Positions 1 to 7,070 of a stretch of 33,806 nt of DNA are shown piece by piece. Below the pieces are notes generated by a model. That model saw nothing but the letters and a program-made list of their open reading frames with translations, was not told the DNA's origin and ran no database searches. The translations under genes and the position numbers were made by a program. The stretch covers positions 1-33,806 of the forward strand of contig JAFTTY010000006.1 in assembly GCA_017466525.1 (NCBI GenBank), given 5' to 3'. Source of the stretch: Alphaproteobacteria bacterium (GTDB lineage: Bacteria; Pseudomonadota; Alphaproteobacteria; Rs-D84). The stretch's first letter is position 1; each line of letters begins with the position of its first letter.

Positions 1-200
1 ACTTGGCATATATCATTCGTAAGAACCGCAAGGCACACTACGTTATGTTGAATATCGAATTGCCAGGTGCGCAGATTACAGAGTTGGAACGTCGTTCACG
101 TATCGACGAAGACGTTATCCGTTTCTTGAATGTTCGTGTTGACGAATTGGCGACAACACCTTCTATCATGATGAAGAAAAACACAGAGGAGGCAGAATAA
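1..200 (+). CDS. rpsF: 30S ribosomal protein S6, C-terminal part (5' end outside window)
   Basis: This is the last ~65 codons of ribosomal protein S6, a small-subunit protein that pairs with S18 on the 30S platform. The segment with AHYVMLNIE followed by [19 protein letters not shown] matches the C-terminal half of the S6 fold, and an acidic tail (KKNTEEAE) ends the protein, as is common for S6. The TTG at position 3 is an internal Leu codon of the expected LAY motif, not a start, so the gene continues upstream of the window. The stop TAA (198-200) overlaps the rpsR ATG (200-202) by one base, which implies translational coupling in an rpsF-rpsR-rplI operon. Confidence 0.95.
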   Translation, partial: LAYIIRKNRKAHYVMLNIELPGAQITELERRSRIDEDVIRFLNVRVDELATTPSIMMKKNTEEAE

Positions 201-427
201 TGGCAGTTCGTGCAGCAATTTATCGTAAAAAATCAAACCCATTAAAGGGCAAGGTTATTGATTATAAAGATATCAAGACATTGTCACACTATATCACAGA
301 ACGTGGTAAAATTGTGCCAAGTCGTATCAGTGGTGTTTCTCAGAAAGATCAACGTGCGTTGGCAACTGCCATCAAACGTGCGCGTCATTTGGGGTTAATG
401 CCATTCGTTCGCAACAATCTGGGTTAA
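200..427 (+). CDS. rpsR: 30S ribosomal protein S18
   Basis: A 75-residue small-subunit protein that binds 16S rRNA as a heterodimer with S6. Diagnostic features are the [20 protein letters not shown] segment and the basic C-terminal block [19 protein letters not shown]. The length is normal for the family. The start overlaps the rpsF stop codon by one base (TAATG), and the AGAGGAGG stretch at the end of rpsF acts as its ribosome binding site. Order rpsF-rpsR-rplI is the usual one in Alphaproteobacteria. The 161 bases that follow, before rplI, hold a long imperfect hairpin listed separately. Confidence 0.97.
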   Translation: MAVRAAIYRKKSNPLKGKVIDYKDIKTLSHYITERGKIVPSRISGVSQKDQRALATAIKRARHLGLMPFVRNNLG

Positions 428-441
428 AATTAAATTCTGTG

Positions 442-512
442 GATGCTGGTTGTGTTTGCTGGTTCTTATGTAGCATTTGTACACGGCGAACCATCAAACA
501 CTTCCCATCATC
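442..512 (+). other. Long imperfect hairpin between rpsR and rplI
   Basis: Bases 452-465 (GTGTTTGCTGGTTC) pair with 488-501 (GAACCATCAAACAC) with a single mismatch, around a 22-nt loop. An outer arm, GATGCTGG (442-449) against CCATCATC (505-512), extends the stem with one more mismatch. No T-tract follows, so it is not a standard terminator. It could be an RNA processing site or a translational control element in the S6-S18-L9 transcript, or the trace of a lost gene. Function is unknown. Confidence 0.5.
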
Positions 513-588
513 TCGCATAATTTAATTTTTGATTCAGAAAAATATTTGGGATTTATCCCTAACTTAAACTAAAATAAGGACAGATAAA

Positions 589-1176
589 ATGAAAGTTATT
601 TTAACAGAAAAAATTACAAAGTTGGGCAATATTGGTGATGCTGTTGAGGTTAAGACTGGTTATGCACGTAACTATTTGTTGCCAAATGGCAAGGCAATGC
701 GTTTCACACGTGAAAATGTTGCATTGTTCGAAGCCAAGAAAGCAGAATTGACAGCACGTCAAGAAGCAGCAAAGAAAAGTGCAGAAGCGAATGTTGATGC
801 GGTTAAGAATGCAAAACTGCATATGATTCGTCAGGCCGGTGATACAGGTCAATTGTATGGTTCTGTATCCACACGTGATATTGCACGTATGTTGAAAGAA
901 GTTGCAAACGTTTCTGTTGAATCAGCACAAGTTTTGTTGGGCGCACCAATTAAATCTGTTGGCGCATTCGATACAAAAATTGCGTTGCATCCAGATGTTA
1001 TTGTGCCTGTAAAAATCTATGTTGCACAGACACAAGACGAAATTGATGCATTGGTTGCTGGTAAATCTTTGACATTTGGTTCCAAGAAGGTTGAAGAAGT
1101 TGCAGAAGAAGCACCAGTCGCAGAAGCAACAGAAGAAAAAGCAGAAGATGTTGCAGAAGCAACAGACGCTGAATAA
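589..1176 (+). CDS. rplI: 50S ribosomal protein L9
   Basis: A 195-residue large-subunit protein that binds 23S rRNA at the base of the L1 stalk. The N-terminal domain begins MKVILTEKITKLGNIGDAV and contains the family signature GYARNYLLP (residues ~24-32), followed by the long connecting helix and the C-terminal RNA-binding domain with GQLYGSVSTRDIA. After about residue 165 there is an acidic Glu/Ala-rich extension (VEEVAEEAPVAEATEE), longer than in E. coli L9 and typical of alphaproteobacterial L9. An AAGGA ribosome binding site precedes the ATG. The gene ends in a strong terminator, closing the rpsF-rpsR-rplI operon. Confidence 0.97.
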   Translation: MKVILTEKITKLGNIGDAVEVKTGYARNYLLPNGKAMRFTRENVALFEAKKAELTARQEAAKKSAEANVDAVKNAKLHMIRQAGDTGQLYGSVSTRDIARMLKEVANVSVESAQVLLGAPIKSVGAFDTKIALHPDVIVPVKIYVAQTQDEIDALVAGKSLTFGSKKVEEVAEEAPVAEATEEKAEDVAEATDAE

Positions 1177-1198
1177 TCTGTGTGCGAAAAAATTAAAT

Positions 1199-1230
1199 AA
1201 CCCCATGCGTAAAGTGTGGGGTTTTTTATT
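1199..1230 (+). terminator. Rho-independent terminator of the rpsF-rpsR-rplI operon
   Basis: AACCCCATGC (1199-1208) pairs with 1214-1223 (two G-U wobbles) around a GTAAA loop and runs into a T tract. It lies 22 nt after the rplI stop. Confidence 0.88.
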
Positions 1231-1457
1231 GGTAATAGCATTTTTTTAAATGAGGTTAAATATGGCGATCTGATTATTTCCCTGATTCAGAAAATGCAGA
1301 TTGTGCAGAATTTGAACGCAATAATAAACGTTGGTTGACAGCGGTTATGGTGACGATTTGTGTGCCGGCTGCCTTGGCGATAATACTATCCCCTATGAGG
1401 AGGCTGTGCATGCAAATGCCAAAGTGCGCCAATTACATTGTCTTGTCCGATACAGAT
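1231..1457. other. No confident gene; possible decayed reading frame
   Basis: This stretch holds no gene I can support. A plus-strand frame with no stop runs from about 1264 to the TAA near 1486 and would encode a segment containing NNKRWLTAVMVTICVPAALA, which looks like a membrane or signal segment. It has no matching start: the only ATG with an upstream GAGG (1262) hits a stop after three codons in its own frame. A degenerate gene remnant is possible. It abuts the duplicated tRNA fragment, which suggests an unstable site. Confidence 0.25.
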
Positions 1458-1510
1458 CAAAATAAAAATCCCCAAACGGGGATTTAAATTTTGGTGGCCC
1501 TGGTCGGACT
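1458..1510 (-). repeat. Direct repeat, copy A: displaced tRNA-Leu 3' end plus terminator
   Basis: These 53 bases are identical to 1631-1683 except for one base in the hairpin loop (CCCCAAACGGGG against CCCCAAAAGGGG). Read on the minus strand, the copy contains the last ~19 nt of tRNA-Leu (from the T-loop through CCA) and its complete Rho-independent terminator. The rest of the tRNA is absent here: homology stops inside the T-arm. Displaced 3' tRNA ends of this kind are the standard footprint of tRNA-targeted site-specific integration, here only 173 bp from the intact gene. Confidence 0.75.
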
Positions 1511-1630
1511 GTAAATACCCATATTCGCTTTCGCTCTATGGGTCCCCTTCGCCACGTAAGGTTCAAACTTCGCCAAAGGCTTGTTTTCACCAACTATCGG
1601 CTCGAACCGACGGTTCTCGTCCAACCAGAC
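1511..1630 (-). other. Short segment between the two tRNA-Leu repeat copies, possible integration remnant
   Basis: About 120 bp separates the two repeat copies. At 1601-1611 it carries CTCGAACCGAC, which is the other half of the tRNA-Leu T-arm (intact at 1682-1692). Copy A therefore supplies the 3' half of the T-arm and this element the 5' half, split by about 90 bp. A hairpin, ACCCATA (1517-1523) with TATGGGT (1537-1543), lies between the halves. No open frame resembles an integrase or excisionase. It could be a minimal insertion or a scar left after deletion of a larger element. Confidence 0.4.
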
Positions 1631-1683
1631 CAAAATAAAAATCCCCAAAAGGGGATTTAAATTTTGGTGGCCCTGGTCGGACT
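1631..1683 (-). repeat. Direct repeat, copy B (inside the intact tRNA-Leu and its terminator)
   Basis: This is the second copy of the 53-bp repeat. It overlaps the 3' end of the intact tRNA-Leu and its terminator. Flanking similarity extends four to five bases further (CAGA-Y) on the terminator side of both copies. Confidence 0.75.
1636..1660 (-). terminator. Terminator of rpmB/tRNA-Leu
   Basis: On the minus strand, AAATCCCC pairs with GGGGATTT around a TTTT loop and is followed by TTATTTT. It lies directly after the tRNA-Leu CCA end, so it ends the rpmB-tRNA-Leu transcript. Confidence 0.8.
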
Positions 1684-1749
1684 CGAACCGACACTCCTTG
1701 CAGAACTTGATTTTGAGTCAAGCGCGTCTACCAATTCCGCCACGGGGCC
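1665..1749 (-). tRNA. tRNA-Leu(CAA)
   Basis: On the minus strand the 85-nt gene folds as a class II tRNA. It has acceptor GGCCCCG, U8, a D-arm with GGTAGACGC, an anticodon arm CTTGA-CTCAAAA-TCAAG (anticodon CAA, reading UUG), a long variable arm, the T-arm GTCGG-TTCGAGT-CCGAC, and an encoded CCA. The acceptor stem contains a C6-A67 mismatch. It lies 20 nt after the rpmB stop with no promoter visible between, so it is probably processed from the rpmB transcript. Its 3' end is duplicated at 1458-1510. Confidence 0.93.
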
Positions 1750-1769
1750 AGAACACATAGAAAACCGAA

Positions 1770-2138
1770 TTAGGCGGCTTTCTTTGCTTCTACTTTCTTT
1801 ACCAAGCGTGCGCTGCGGTTTGCCTTGTGTGCAGGCTTTTTTGCAGGGGCAGCTGGTTTGCCTGTTTTCTTTTCAATGGCTTTTTTGATTGCAGCCATAT
1901 CTTCTGTTAAACGTGATACAGGTTTTGCCATTACGTATGCATCCAAACCGCCATGCTTGGTCAATGTGCGCAAGCCAGCAGTTGAAATACGCAATGAAAA
2001 ATCGCGACCCAAAATATCACTGTGGAATTTTAATGTTTGCAGATTTGGCAAGAACGTACGTTTTGTACGACGATGAGAGTGGGAAACATTCATCCCAACT
2101 TCTGTTTTCTTACCTGTAACTTTACATACACGTGGCAT
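1770..2138 (-). CDS. rpmB: 50S ribosomal protein L28
   Basis: A 122-residue large-subunit protein. The N-terminal L28 core is clear: MPRVCKVTGKK, then NVSHSHRRTKRTFLPNLQ, then LRISTAGLRTLTKHGGLDAY. After residue ~75 the protein carries a Lys/Ala/Pro-rich basic tail (KKTGKPAAPAKKPAHKAN), which makes it longer than the 70-100 residues usual for the family; such tails occur in alphaproteobacterial L28. It has its own promoter (2173-2199), and tRNA-Leu follows 20 nt downstream. Confidence 0.95.
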   Translation of the reverse strand: MPRVCKVTGKKTEVGMNVSHSHRRTKRTFLPNLQTLKFHSDILGRDFSLRISTAGLRTLTKHGGLDAYVMAKPVSRLTEDMAAIKKAIEKKTGKPAAPAKKPAHKANRSARLVKKVEAKKAA

Positions 2139-2172
2139 AATACTCTAACCTTTAATTAATAGCGACGCTAAA

Positions 2173-2199
2173 TTTATAACAAAAATATGAAAAAGTCAA
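2173..2199 (-). promoter_or_regulatory. Likely promoter of rpmB
   Basis: On the minus strand TTGACT (2194-2199) and TATAAA (2173-2178) are separated by 15 bp, slightly short, about 40 nt upstream of the rpmB start. The -35 side abuts the stop of the upstream DUF4301 gene. Confidence 0.5.
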
Positions 2200-2217
2200 G
2201 CATTGTTTTCATATTTT

Positions 2218-3651
2218 TTATTTATTTGACTTGTGACCGTCGTTTATTAGGTCTGTGACAACCTTGGCAGGCGTAAATGTGGACAACGGCACCTCTACAA
2301 ATACGGTGTTCCATTTTGCCATTGCGCCATTCCACAGGCCGGGACGTTCCATCGCGCGTAAAGGGCGACCATTTTTTGATTTTTCGGATATGAATCCGGT
2401 TTTGGGGTCTATGTATTCTGTTAAATTGAATTTATTACCCTGGTAATCACGTACAAAACAAATCAAATCAACTGGATTGAAATATTCGCCATTTTTCAAT
2501 ATATGTGCATTTTCTGGCGCGACTTGGCCCGGTTCAATTATTTGCAGTGTTTGTACGCCATCTGATGATTGTACCCAGAAAGGACCACCACCAGGTTCGC
2601 CAGTGTTTTTTATCATTCCGCATACACGTAATGGACGATTTAATACGTTACGGATATTTGACGCGTCAGATATTTTTATCCCCAATTTTTTTGCAATAAA
2701 TTCTTTTATTGTGTCCAAATTTGCCGCCCCAGAATCCAGCGCATTAATATAATCAAATATTTTTTGTTGTATTTTTATCCCCAGACCCGCCAGCATTTGC
2801 TTATGCAATATGGTATCAGCCCGCAGGCTATCTGGACATACGTTGTCGATATTTTTTATAAAGATTATATCCGCATCAATTTCGTTCAGGTTTTCAATTA
2901 ATGCCCCATGTCCCGCGGGACGAAACAGCAAAGAACCATCTTCATTCCTGAATGGGGTATTGTCTAAGTTTACTGCGATTGTGTCTGTTTCTGATTTTTG
3001 CGTGGACATTGATATATTATACTTTTGTCCAAATTGCGCTTCGTATTTTGGAACCAGTGTTGTTAACAAATCTTTGAATCCAGATATGTGTTCCGGTGAT
3101 ACTGTAAAATGAATGTTTACATTATTATTCGCGGATGCGTATTGGGAACCTTCGGCCAAGTGTTCTGCAATCGCAGTACGATTTTCGTCATTATATTTAT
3201 GAAATTTTAATAATCCTTTGGGCAAGGCGCCATAATTCAACCCCTGATTTGTTATCAGGGCTTCAATGATTTGTTTTGGTGTCGCGTTTTCTGGTAAATA
3301 CTGTTTTAAATCCGAATAGAATGCAAATTCTGTTAAATTATCTAATACGTTTTGTGTGGTTTTATTCATTGTGCCAGACGATAAAAATTCAAACAAATCT
3401 TTGAACATGCGTGTTGCAGCGCCAGATGCCGGAACAAACTTTACAATTTTATAATTGTTTTTGTTTTCATTAAATATATCTGCGAAATCGGGTGTCAGCA
3501 TTTCTTGTATCCCATCACCAATGGTTGCAGGCGATACAATATCCGCAAATGCAAAACCTGTTTGAAAGTCGTTTAACTGTTGATTAATAGCATCGATTGA
3601 TACACCGTGATTTTTGATTTGTTCGATATCTTTTTGGCTAAAAACTGACAT
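2218..3651 (-). CDS. DUF4301 family protein
   Basis: A 477-residue cytoplasmic protein without signal peptide or membrane segment. The N-terminus (IEQIKNHGVSIDAINQQLNDF, residues ~9-29) followed by VSPATIGDGI and the loop VPASGAATRMFKDL (residues ~73-86) is the hallmark of DUF4301. The glycine-rich SGAATRM loop resembles the nucleotide-binding loop of sugar nucleotidyltransferases. Further conserved-looking blocks are RPAGHGALIENLNEIDADII (~250) and KNTGEPGGGPFWVQ (~350). Substrate and reaction are unknown to me. DUF4301 is best known from Bacteroidetes, so its presence in an alphaproteobacterium may reflect transfer. It faces away from clpB across 134 bp and precedes rpmB on the same strand. 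Confidence 0.8.
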   Translation of the reverse strand: MSVFSQKDIEQIKNHGVSIDAINQQLNDFQTGFAFADIVSPATIGDGIQEMLTPDFADIFNENKNNYKIVKFVPASGAATRMFKDLFEFLSSGTMNKTTQNVLDNLTEFAFYSDLKQYLPENATPKQIIEALITNQGLNYGALPKGLLKFHKYNDENRTAIAEHLAEGSQYASANNNVNIHFTVSPEHISGFKDLLTTLVPKYEAQFGQKYNISMSTQKSETDTIAVNLDNTPFRNEDGSLLFRPAGHGALIENLNEIDADIIFIKNIDNVCPDSLRADTILHKQMLAGLGIKIQQKIFDYINALDSGAANLDTIKEFIAKKLGIKISDASNIRNVLNRPLRVCGMIKNTGEPGGGPFWVQSSDGVQTLQIIEPGQVAPENAHILKNGEYFNPVDLICFVRDYQGNKFNLTEYIDPKTGFISEKSKNGRPLRAMERPGLWNGAMAKWNTVFVEVPLSTFTPAKVVTDLINDGHKSNK

Positions 3652-3726
3652 TCTTTTTCCTTTTTTTCGATGTTAGTACAATTTTCTTATGTGCGCAAGT
3701 GATGTGTTTGGCATTCGTTCCTGTGT

Positions 3727-3755
3727 CTTGAAAGCGTGATTTATGGCACTATATA
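3727..3755 (+). promoter_or_regulatory. Heat-shock-like promoter of clpB
   Basis: CTTGAAAG (3727-3734) matches the -35 core of RpoH promoters (CTTGAA). It is followed after 16 bp by TATATA (3750-3755), which also fits a sigma-70 type -10. It lies 31 bp before the clpB ATG. Heat-shock control of clpB is usual; the site itself is inferred from sequence. Confidence 0.55.
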
Positions 3756-3785
3756 TTGGTAAAAGAATTTCTAAGGAGCATAAAA

Positions 3786-5843
3786 ATGAATCCAGAAGAT
3801 TTGCAAGAAACGCCACAGCAGGCAATCGCAAAATATACTACCGATTTTACAAAATTGGCGGCAGATGGAAAGTTAGACCCGGTAATTGGCCGTGACGAAG
3901 AAATTCGGCGCAGTATTCAGGTGTTAAGTCGTCGTACAAAAAACAATCCTGTTTTGATTGGCAATCCTGGGGTTGGAAAAACAGCAATTGTAGAAGGTTT
4001 GGCGAATCGTATTATTTCAGGCGATGTCCCAGAAAATTTATTAAAAAAGCAGTTGTTGTCGTTGGACATGGGGGCGTTAATGGCGGGGGCGTCATTTCGC
4101 GGACAATTCGAAGGACGCCTGAAAGCGATTTTGAAAGCCGTCAAAGAAGCGGATGGAAAAATCATATTGTTTATTGATGAATTGCATACCTTGGTCGGTG
4201 CAGGCAAGGGCGAAGGCAGCATGGACGCAGCCAACCTGTTAAAGCCGATGTTGGCACGTGGTGAATTGCATTGCCTGGGTGCAACAACGTTGGACGAATA
4301 TCGTCAATATATTGAAAAAGACCCTGCGTTGGCCCGCCGTTTTCAACCAGTATATGTTGATGAACCGACAGTTGATGATACGATTTCTATTTTGCGTGGG
4401 TTAAAAGAGAAGTACGAAGGTCATCATGGGGTACGAATTTCTGATTCTGCGCTGGTGTCGGCGGTGAAATTTTCGAACCGGTATATTACAGACAGATTTT
4501 TACCGGACAAGGCAATCGATTTGATTGATGAGGCTGCCGCACGCGTGCGAATCGAAATCGCGTCAAAGCCCGATAGACTGGACGAGGTTGACAGACATCT
4601 GATGCAGTTGAGAATCGAACAACAGGCATTGAAGAAAGAAAAAGACGAAGAATCTAAAAAGCGTCTGAAAGATTTGGAAAATATAATCAAGGGGGTCGAA
4701 GAAGAATCAAAAGATTTGACCGCCCAATGGCAGGCAGAACAGCAAAAAATGCGTGGGCTGTCAGATGCAATGGCGGCACTTGATTCTGCCAAAGCCGAAG
4801 TTGCAACGGCGATGCGAAATGGTGACTATGAAAAGGCATCTGCATTGCAATATGGTAAAATTCCAGAATTGGAAGAAAAAATTGCCAAGATGAATGAAAA
4901 TGCACGGGAATATAAAACGGTATTGCCGGAACATATTGCCGCGGTGGTTAGTAAGTGGACGGGTGTCCCCGCTGACCGATTGAATGCCGAAGAACAGTCC
5001 AAGTTATTAAATATAGAAGATGAACTGCGCAAGCGTGTTGTGGGGCAAGACCATGCGCTGGGGGTAATTGCGCGCGCGATTCGTCGCAGTCGTGCAGGAT
5101 TGTCTGACCCACGCAGACCAATGGGCAGTTTTATGTTCTTGGGACCGACCGGTGTCGGCAAGACAGAGGTTGCAAAGGCATTAGCGGAATATTTGTTTAA
5201 CGATGATGCTGCAATGACACGAATCGATATGAGTGAATATATGGAACCGCATTCTGTATCGCGCTTAATCGGCAGTCCCCCGGGCTATGTCGGATATGAA
5301 CAAGGTGGCGTTTTAACAGAAAGTGTGCGTCGCAGACCATATCAGGTTCTGTTGTTCGATGAAATCGAAAAGGCAAATCCAGATGTCTTTAATGTATTCT
5401 TACAGATATTGGATGATGGGCGTCTGACCGATGGTCAGGGACATGTTGTGAACTTTACCAATACAATCATTATAATGACCAGTAATTTGCCAGACATGGA
5501 TGCGGTAAAGAAAAATTTCAGACCGGAATTTATTAACCGAATCGATGAAATCTTGTTCTTTAACGCGTTGGGCAAAGATGTTATGGCGGGCATTGTTCGA
5601 ATTCAATTGCGTGGTTTGGAAAAACGTCTGGCCGAACGTCGTATTGAATTGAATATCACGGACAAGGCAATCAAATGGTTGGGCGACAATGGATATGATC
5701 CTGTGTTTGGTGCCCGTCCGTTAAAGCGTTTGATTACATCTGCGGTCGAAGATAAAATTGCAGATTTGATATTGACAGGTTCTGTTGGCGAAGGCAGTAC
5801 CGTATACATCGATGTCAAAGGCAAAGATTTAACGGTTGGATAA
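3786..5843 (+). CDS. clpB: ClpB-type AAA+ disaggregase lacking the N-terminal domain
   Basis: A double-AAA+ chaperone that, with DnaK, solubilises aggregated protein. In the 685-residue form D1 has Walker A GNPGVGKT (59-66), Walker B ILFIDELH and [12 protein letters not shown] coiled-coil M-domain (about 255-375, with [13 protein letters not shown]) identifies ClpB rather than ClpA or ClpC. D2 has GPTGVGKT (453-460), [12 protein letters not shown] and [11 protein letters not shown]. The usual ~145-residue N-domain is absent: the protein starts directly before D1. D2 also lacks roughly 18 residues after MTSNL. The start is ATG 3786 with AAGGAG at 3773-3778; an in-frame TTG at 3756 overlaps the promoter and is not credible. 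E. coli makes a similar short form by internal initiation, but here it appears to be the only form. Confidence 0.92.
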   Translation: MNPEDLQETPQQAIAKYTTDFTKLAADGKLDPVIGRDEEIRRSIQVLSRRTKNNPVLIGNPGVGKTAIVEGLANRIISGDVPENLLKKQLLSLDMGALMAGASFRGQFEGRLKAILKAVKEADGKIILFIDELHTLVGAGKGEGSMDAANLLKPMLARGELHCLGATTLDEYRQYIEKDPALARRFQPVYVDEPTVDDTISILRGLKEKYEGHHGVRISDSALVSAVKFSNRYITDRFLPDKAIDLIDEAAARVRIEIASKPDRLDEVDRHLMQLRIEQQALKKEKDEESKKRLKDLENIIKGVEEESKDLTAQWQAEQQKMRGLSDAMAALDSAKAEVATAMRNGDYEKASALQYGKIPELEEKIAKMNENAREYKTVLPEHIAAVVSKWTGVPADRLNAEEQSKLLNIEDELRKRVVGQDHALGVIARAIRRSRAGLSDPRRPMGSFMFLGPTGVGKTEVAKALAEYLFNDDAAMTRIDMSEYMEPHSVSRLIGSPPGYVGYEQGGVLTESVRRRPYQVLLFDEIEKANPDVFNVFLQILDDGRLTDGQGHVVNFTNTIIIMTSNLPDMDAVKKNFRPEFINRIDEILFFNALGKDVMAGIVRIQLRGLEKRLAERRIELNITDKAIKWLGDNGYDPVFGARPLKRLITSAVEDKIADLILTGSVGEGSTVYIDVKGKDLTVG

Positions 5844-5852
5844 AAATAATCC

Positions 5853-5883
5853 TAGACAAAAATATGTGTCTATGTGATATAAT
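5853..5883 (+). promoter_or_regulatory. Promoter with overlapping palindrome, upstream of the YgiW-like gene
   Basis: TATAAT at 5878-5883 lies 19 bp after TAGACA (5853-5858). The -35 is one arm of a perfect inverted repeat TAGACA-N8-TGTCTA (5853-5872), which looks like an operator for a dimeric regulator. Confidence 0.5.
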
Positions 5884-5922
5884 TTTTGTGCAAAGTAAAC
5901 AACAAAAACAAAGGGGCAAAAT

Positions 5923-6312
5923 ATGAAAAAAATTTCAATTGCTGTGTTAATGGGTGTGTTGTCGATTGGTGGTGCGTCCGCTGAATTTGCAGGGCCGGCT
6001 GCGGAAACTGCAAAACCATCTGCTGGTGCCAAAGGCGGGTTTGTTGGTGGCGCAGAAACAATCGTCGCGGTAAAGCAGGTAAATGAAATGCGCGATGATG
6101 TGCCTGTTATTGTAAAGGGCAATATTGTTCAGCGTATGGGCGATGATAATTATCTGTTCGAAGATGCAACAGGTTCTATCACAGTCGAAATCGATGATGA
6201 TGAATGGCGTGGTCAGACGGTTACGCCAACTGATACAGTAAAACTGTATGGCGAAGTTGACCGTGGTATCTTTAAAACAGAAATCGAAGTCAATTATGTT
6301 GAAAAGATTTAA
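5923..6312 (+). CDS. YgiW/YdeI-type periplasmic OB-fold stress protein (BOF family)
   Basis: A 129-residue exported protein. A signal peptide (MKKISIAVLMGVLSIGGASA, cleaved before EFAG) is followed by a small Gly/Ala linker. Then comes the BOF-type OB fold: VKQVNEMRDDVPVIVKGNIV, DNYLFEDATGSITVEIDDDE and DTVKLYGEVDRGIFKTEIEV, the order and length expected for the family. Members are periplasmic and are linked to stress tolerance in enterobacteria; ligand and mechanism are not settled. An AGGGG ribosome binding site precedes the ATG. The gene is monocistronic with its own promoter and a bidirectional terminator shared with the convergent gene at 6339. Confidence 0.85.
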   Translation: MKKISIAVLMGVLSIGGASAEFAGPAAETAKPSAGAKGGFVGGAETIVAVKQVNEMRDDVPVIVKGNIVQRMGDDNYLFEDATGSITVEIDDDEWRGQTVTPTDTVKLYGEVDRGIFKTEIEVNYVEKI

Positions 6313-6340
6313 AAAAATCCCCCGTTTGGGGGATTTTTTT
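6313..6340. terminator. Bidirectional terminator between convergent genes
   Basis: An 11-bp perfect stem, AAAAATCCCCC (6313-6323) with its complement (6328-6338) around GTTT. A and T tracts on the two sides let it serve both the YgiW-like gene and the minus-strand gene ending at 6339. Confidence 0.88.
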
Positions 6341-6962
6341 AACGCTGACGTTTATACAAGTTGTTTAATGTTCGTGCAAATTTCGAATCGCATACGTCTG
6401 CGGTGGCGTCACGCGAAAATGCGTGAACGGCATATCGTGTTACATCGTCTGGCGTCAAATAATGCGCAATACCAATGTGCTTTGCAGGTTGTGGTATGAT
6501 TTGTCCTGTTTTTTTATTCCGACAAACCAATGCACCAATTGCATTGTTCTTTAAGCTGATGTTTGTGTTTTTTGTTCTGGTTAAATTACCCCAGCCTGGA
6601 TATTCCATGCAAGTTATGATAACAACAGCGACAATTTCTGTATCGATGAAATTTAATTTGTTTTCAAGTATTGATTTCATTCTTTTGACATCGGCGGTGT
6701 CATGTAAAATGCCTGTGCGTTGTTTCCCCATAAAATATTCGGTATTCCATTTTTCTGTGTCAAAGTTGTAATACAGCATATATGGTTTTGCGCCAAATAA
6801 GTGGTTGATTTTTTCGTTTGTTAGAATTTCTTTGTTTTCGGGGTGTTCTGGATCGATTTTGGTTGCACGCGATAGAATTTTGCGCGCGCGGAATCCACCC
6901 GCCGAAATTAAATAGTCACATTCTTCTTTGGTTAATCTGATATCATATAAAGATTGTTTCAT
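6339..6962 (-). CDS. Hypothetical cytoplasmic protein (207 residues)
   Basis: I do not recognise this protein. The best start is ATG at 6962 (MKQSLYDIRLTKEECDYL), preceded by AAAGGC at suitable spacing. An upstream in-frame ATG (6992) falls on the predicted -10 box and is unlikely. The protein is mixed charge with no signal peptide and no obvious membrane segment. A hydrophobic strand VAVVIITCMEYPGWG lies in the middle. Segments such as GKQRTGILHDTADVKRM and KKTGQIIPQPAKHIGIAHY suggest a folded domain. The codon style matches the neighbours, so it is a real gene rather than a shadow. It stands alone with its own promoter and shares a terminator with the YgiW-like gene. Confidence 0.75.
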   Translation of the reverse strand: MKQSLYDIRLTKEECDYLISAGGFRARKILSRATKIDPEHPENKEILTNEKINHLFGAKPYMLYYNFDTEKWNTEYFMGKQRTGILHDTADVKRMKSILENKLNFIDTEIVAVVIITCMEYPGWGNLTRTKNTNISLKNNAIGALVCRNKKTGQIIPQPAKHIGIAHYLTPDDVTRYAVHAFSRDATADVCDSKFARTLNNLYKRQR

Positions 6963-6990
6963 GAAATTGCCTTTGGGTTGTTTTTTTAGC

Positions 6991-7018
6991 ATGTTAACAC
7001 AAGTGCTGTTTTTGTCAA
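6991..7018 (-). promoter_or_regulatory. Promoter of the minus-strand hypothetical gene
   Basis: On the minus strand a consensus TTGACA (7013-7018) and TAACAT (6991-6996) are 16 bp apart. Transcription would begin near 6984, upstream of ATG 6962 but downstream of ATG 6992, which decides the start codon. Confidence 0.6.
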
Positions 7019-7070
7019 CGTGTTTGTGGGGCTGGTAATTTTTGTTTGCTTTATATATAATGTAATAGAT

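Noticed and set aside
3..5. TTG as a start codon for the first reading frame
   Set aside because: It is an internal Leu codon of ribosomal protein S6; the protein clearly continues upstream of the window.
1500..1520. GACTGTAAAT resembling a tRNA-Tyr anticodon loop
   Set aside because: The flanking bases do not form an anticodon stem and no acceptor or T-arm fits.
1511..1630. A tmRNA or other stable RNA
   Set aside because: No tag reading frame or tRNA-like domain could be assembled; only half of a T-arm is present.
1664..1888. Open frame reading VALVGLEPTLLAEL on the plus strand
   Set aside because: It is the antisense translation of tRNA-Leu, a well-known spurious ORF, running into antisense rpmB.
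3756..3785. TTG start that would extend ClpB by ten residues
   Set aside because: It overlaps the promoter, lacks a ribosome binding site, and ATG 3786 has AAGGAG.
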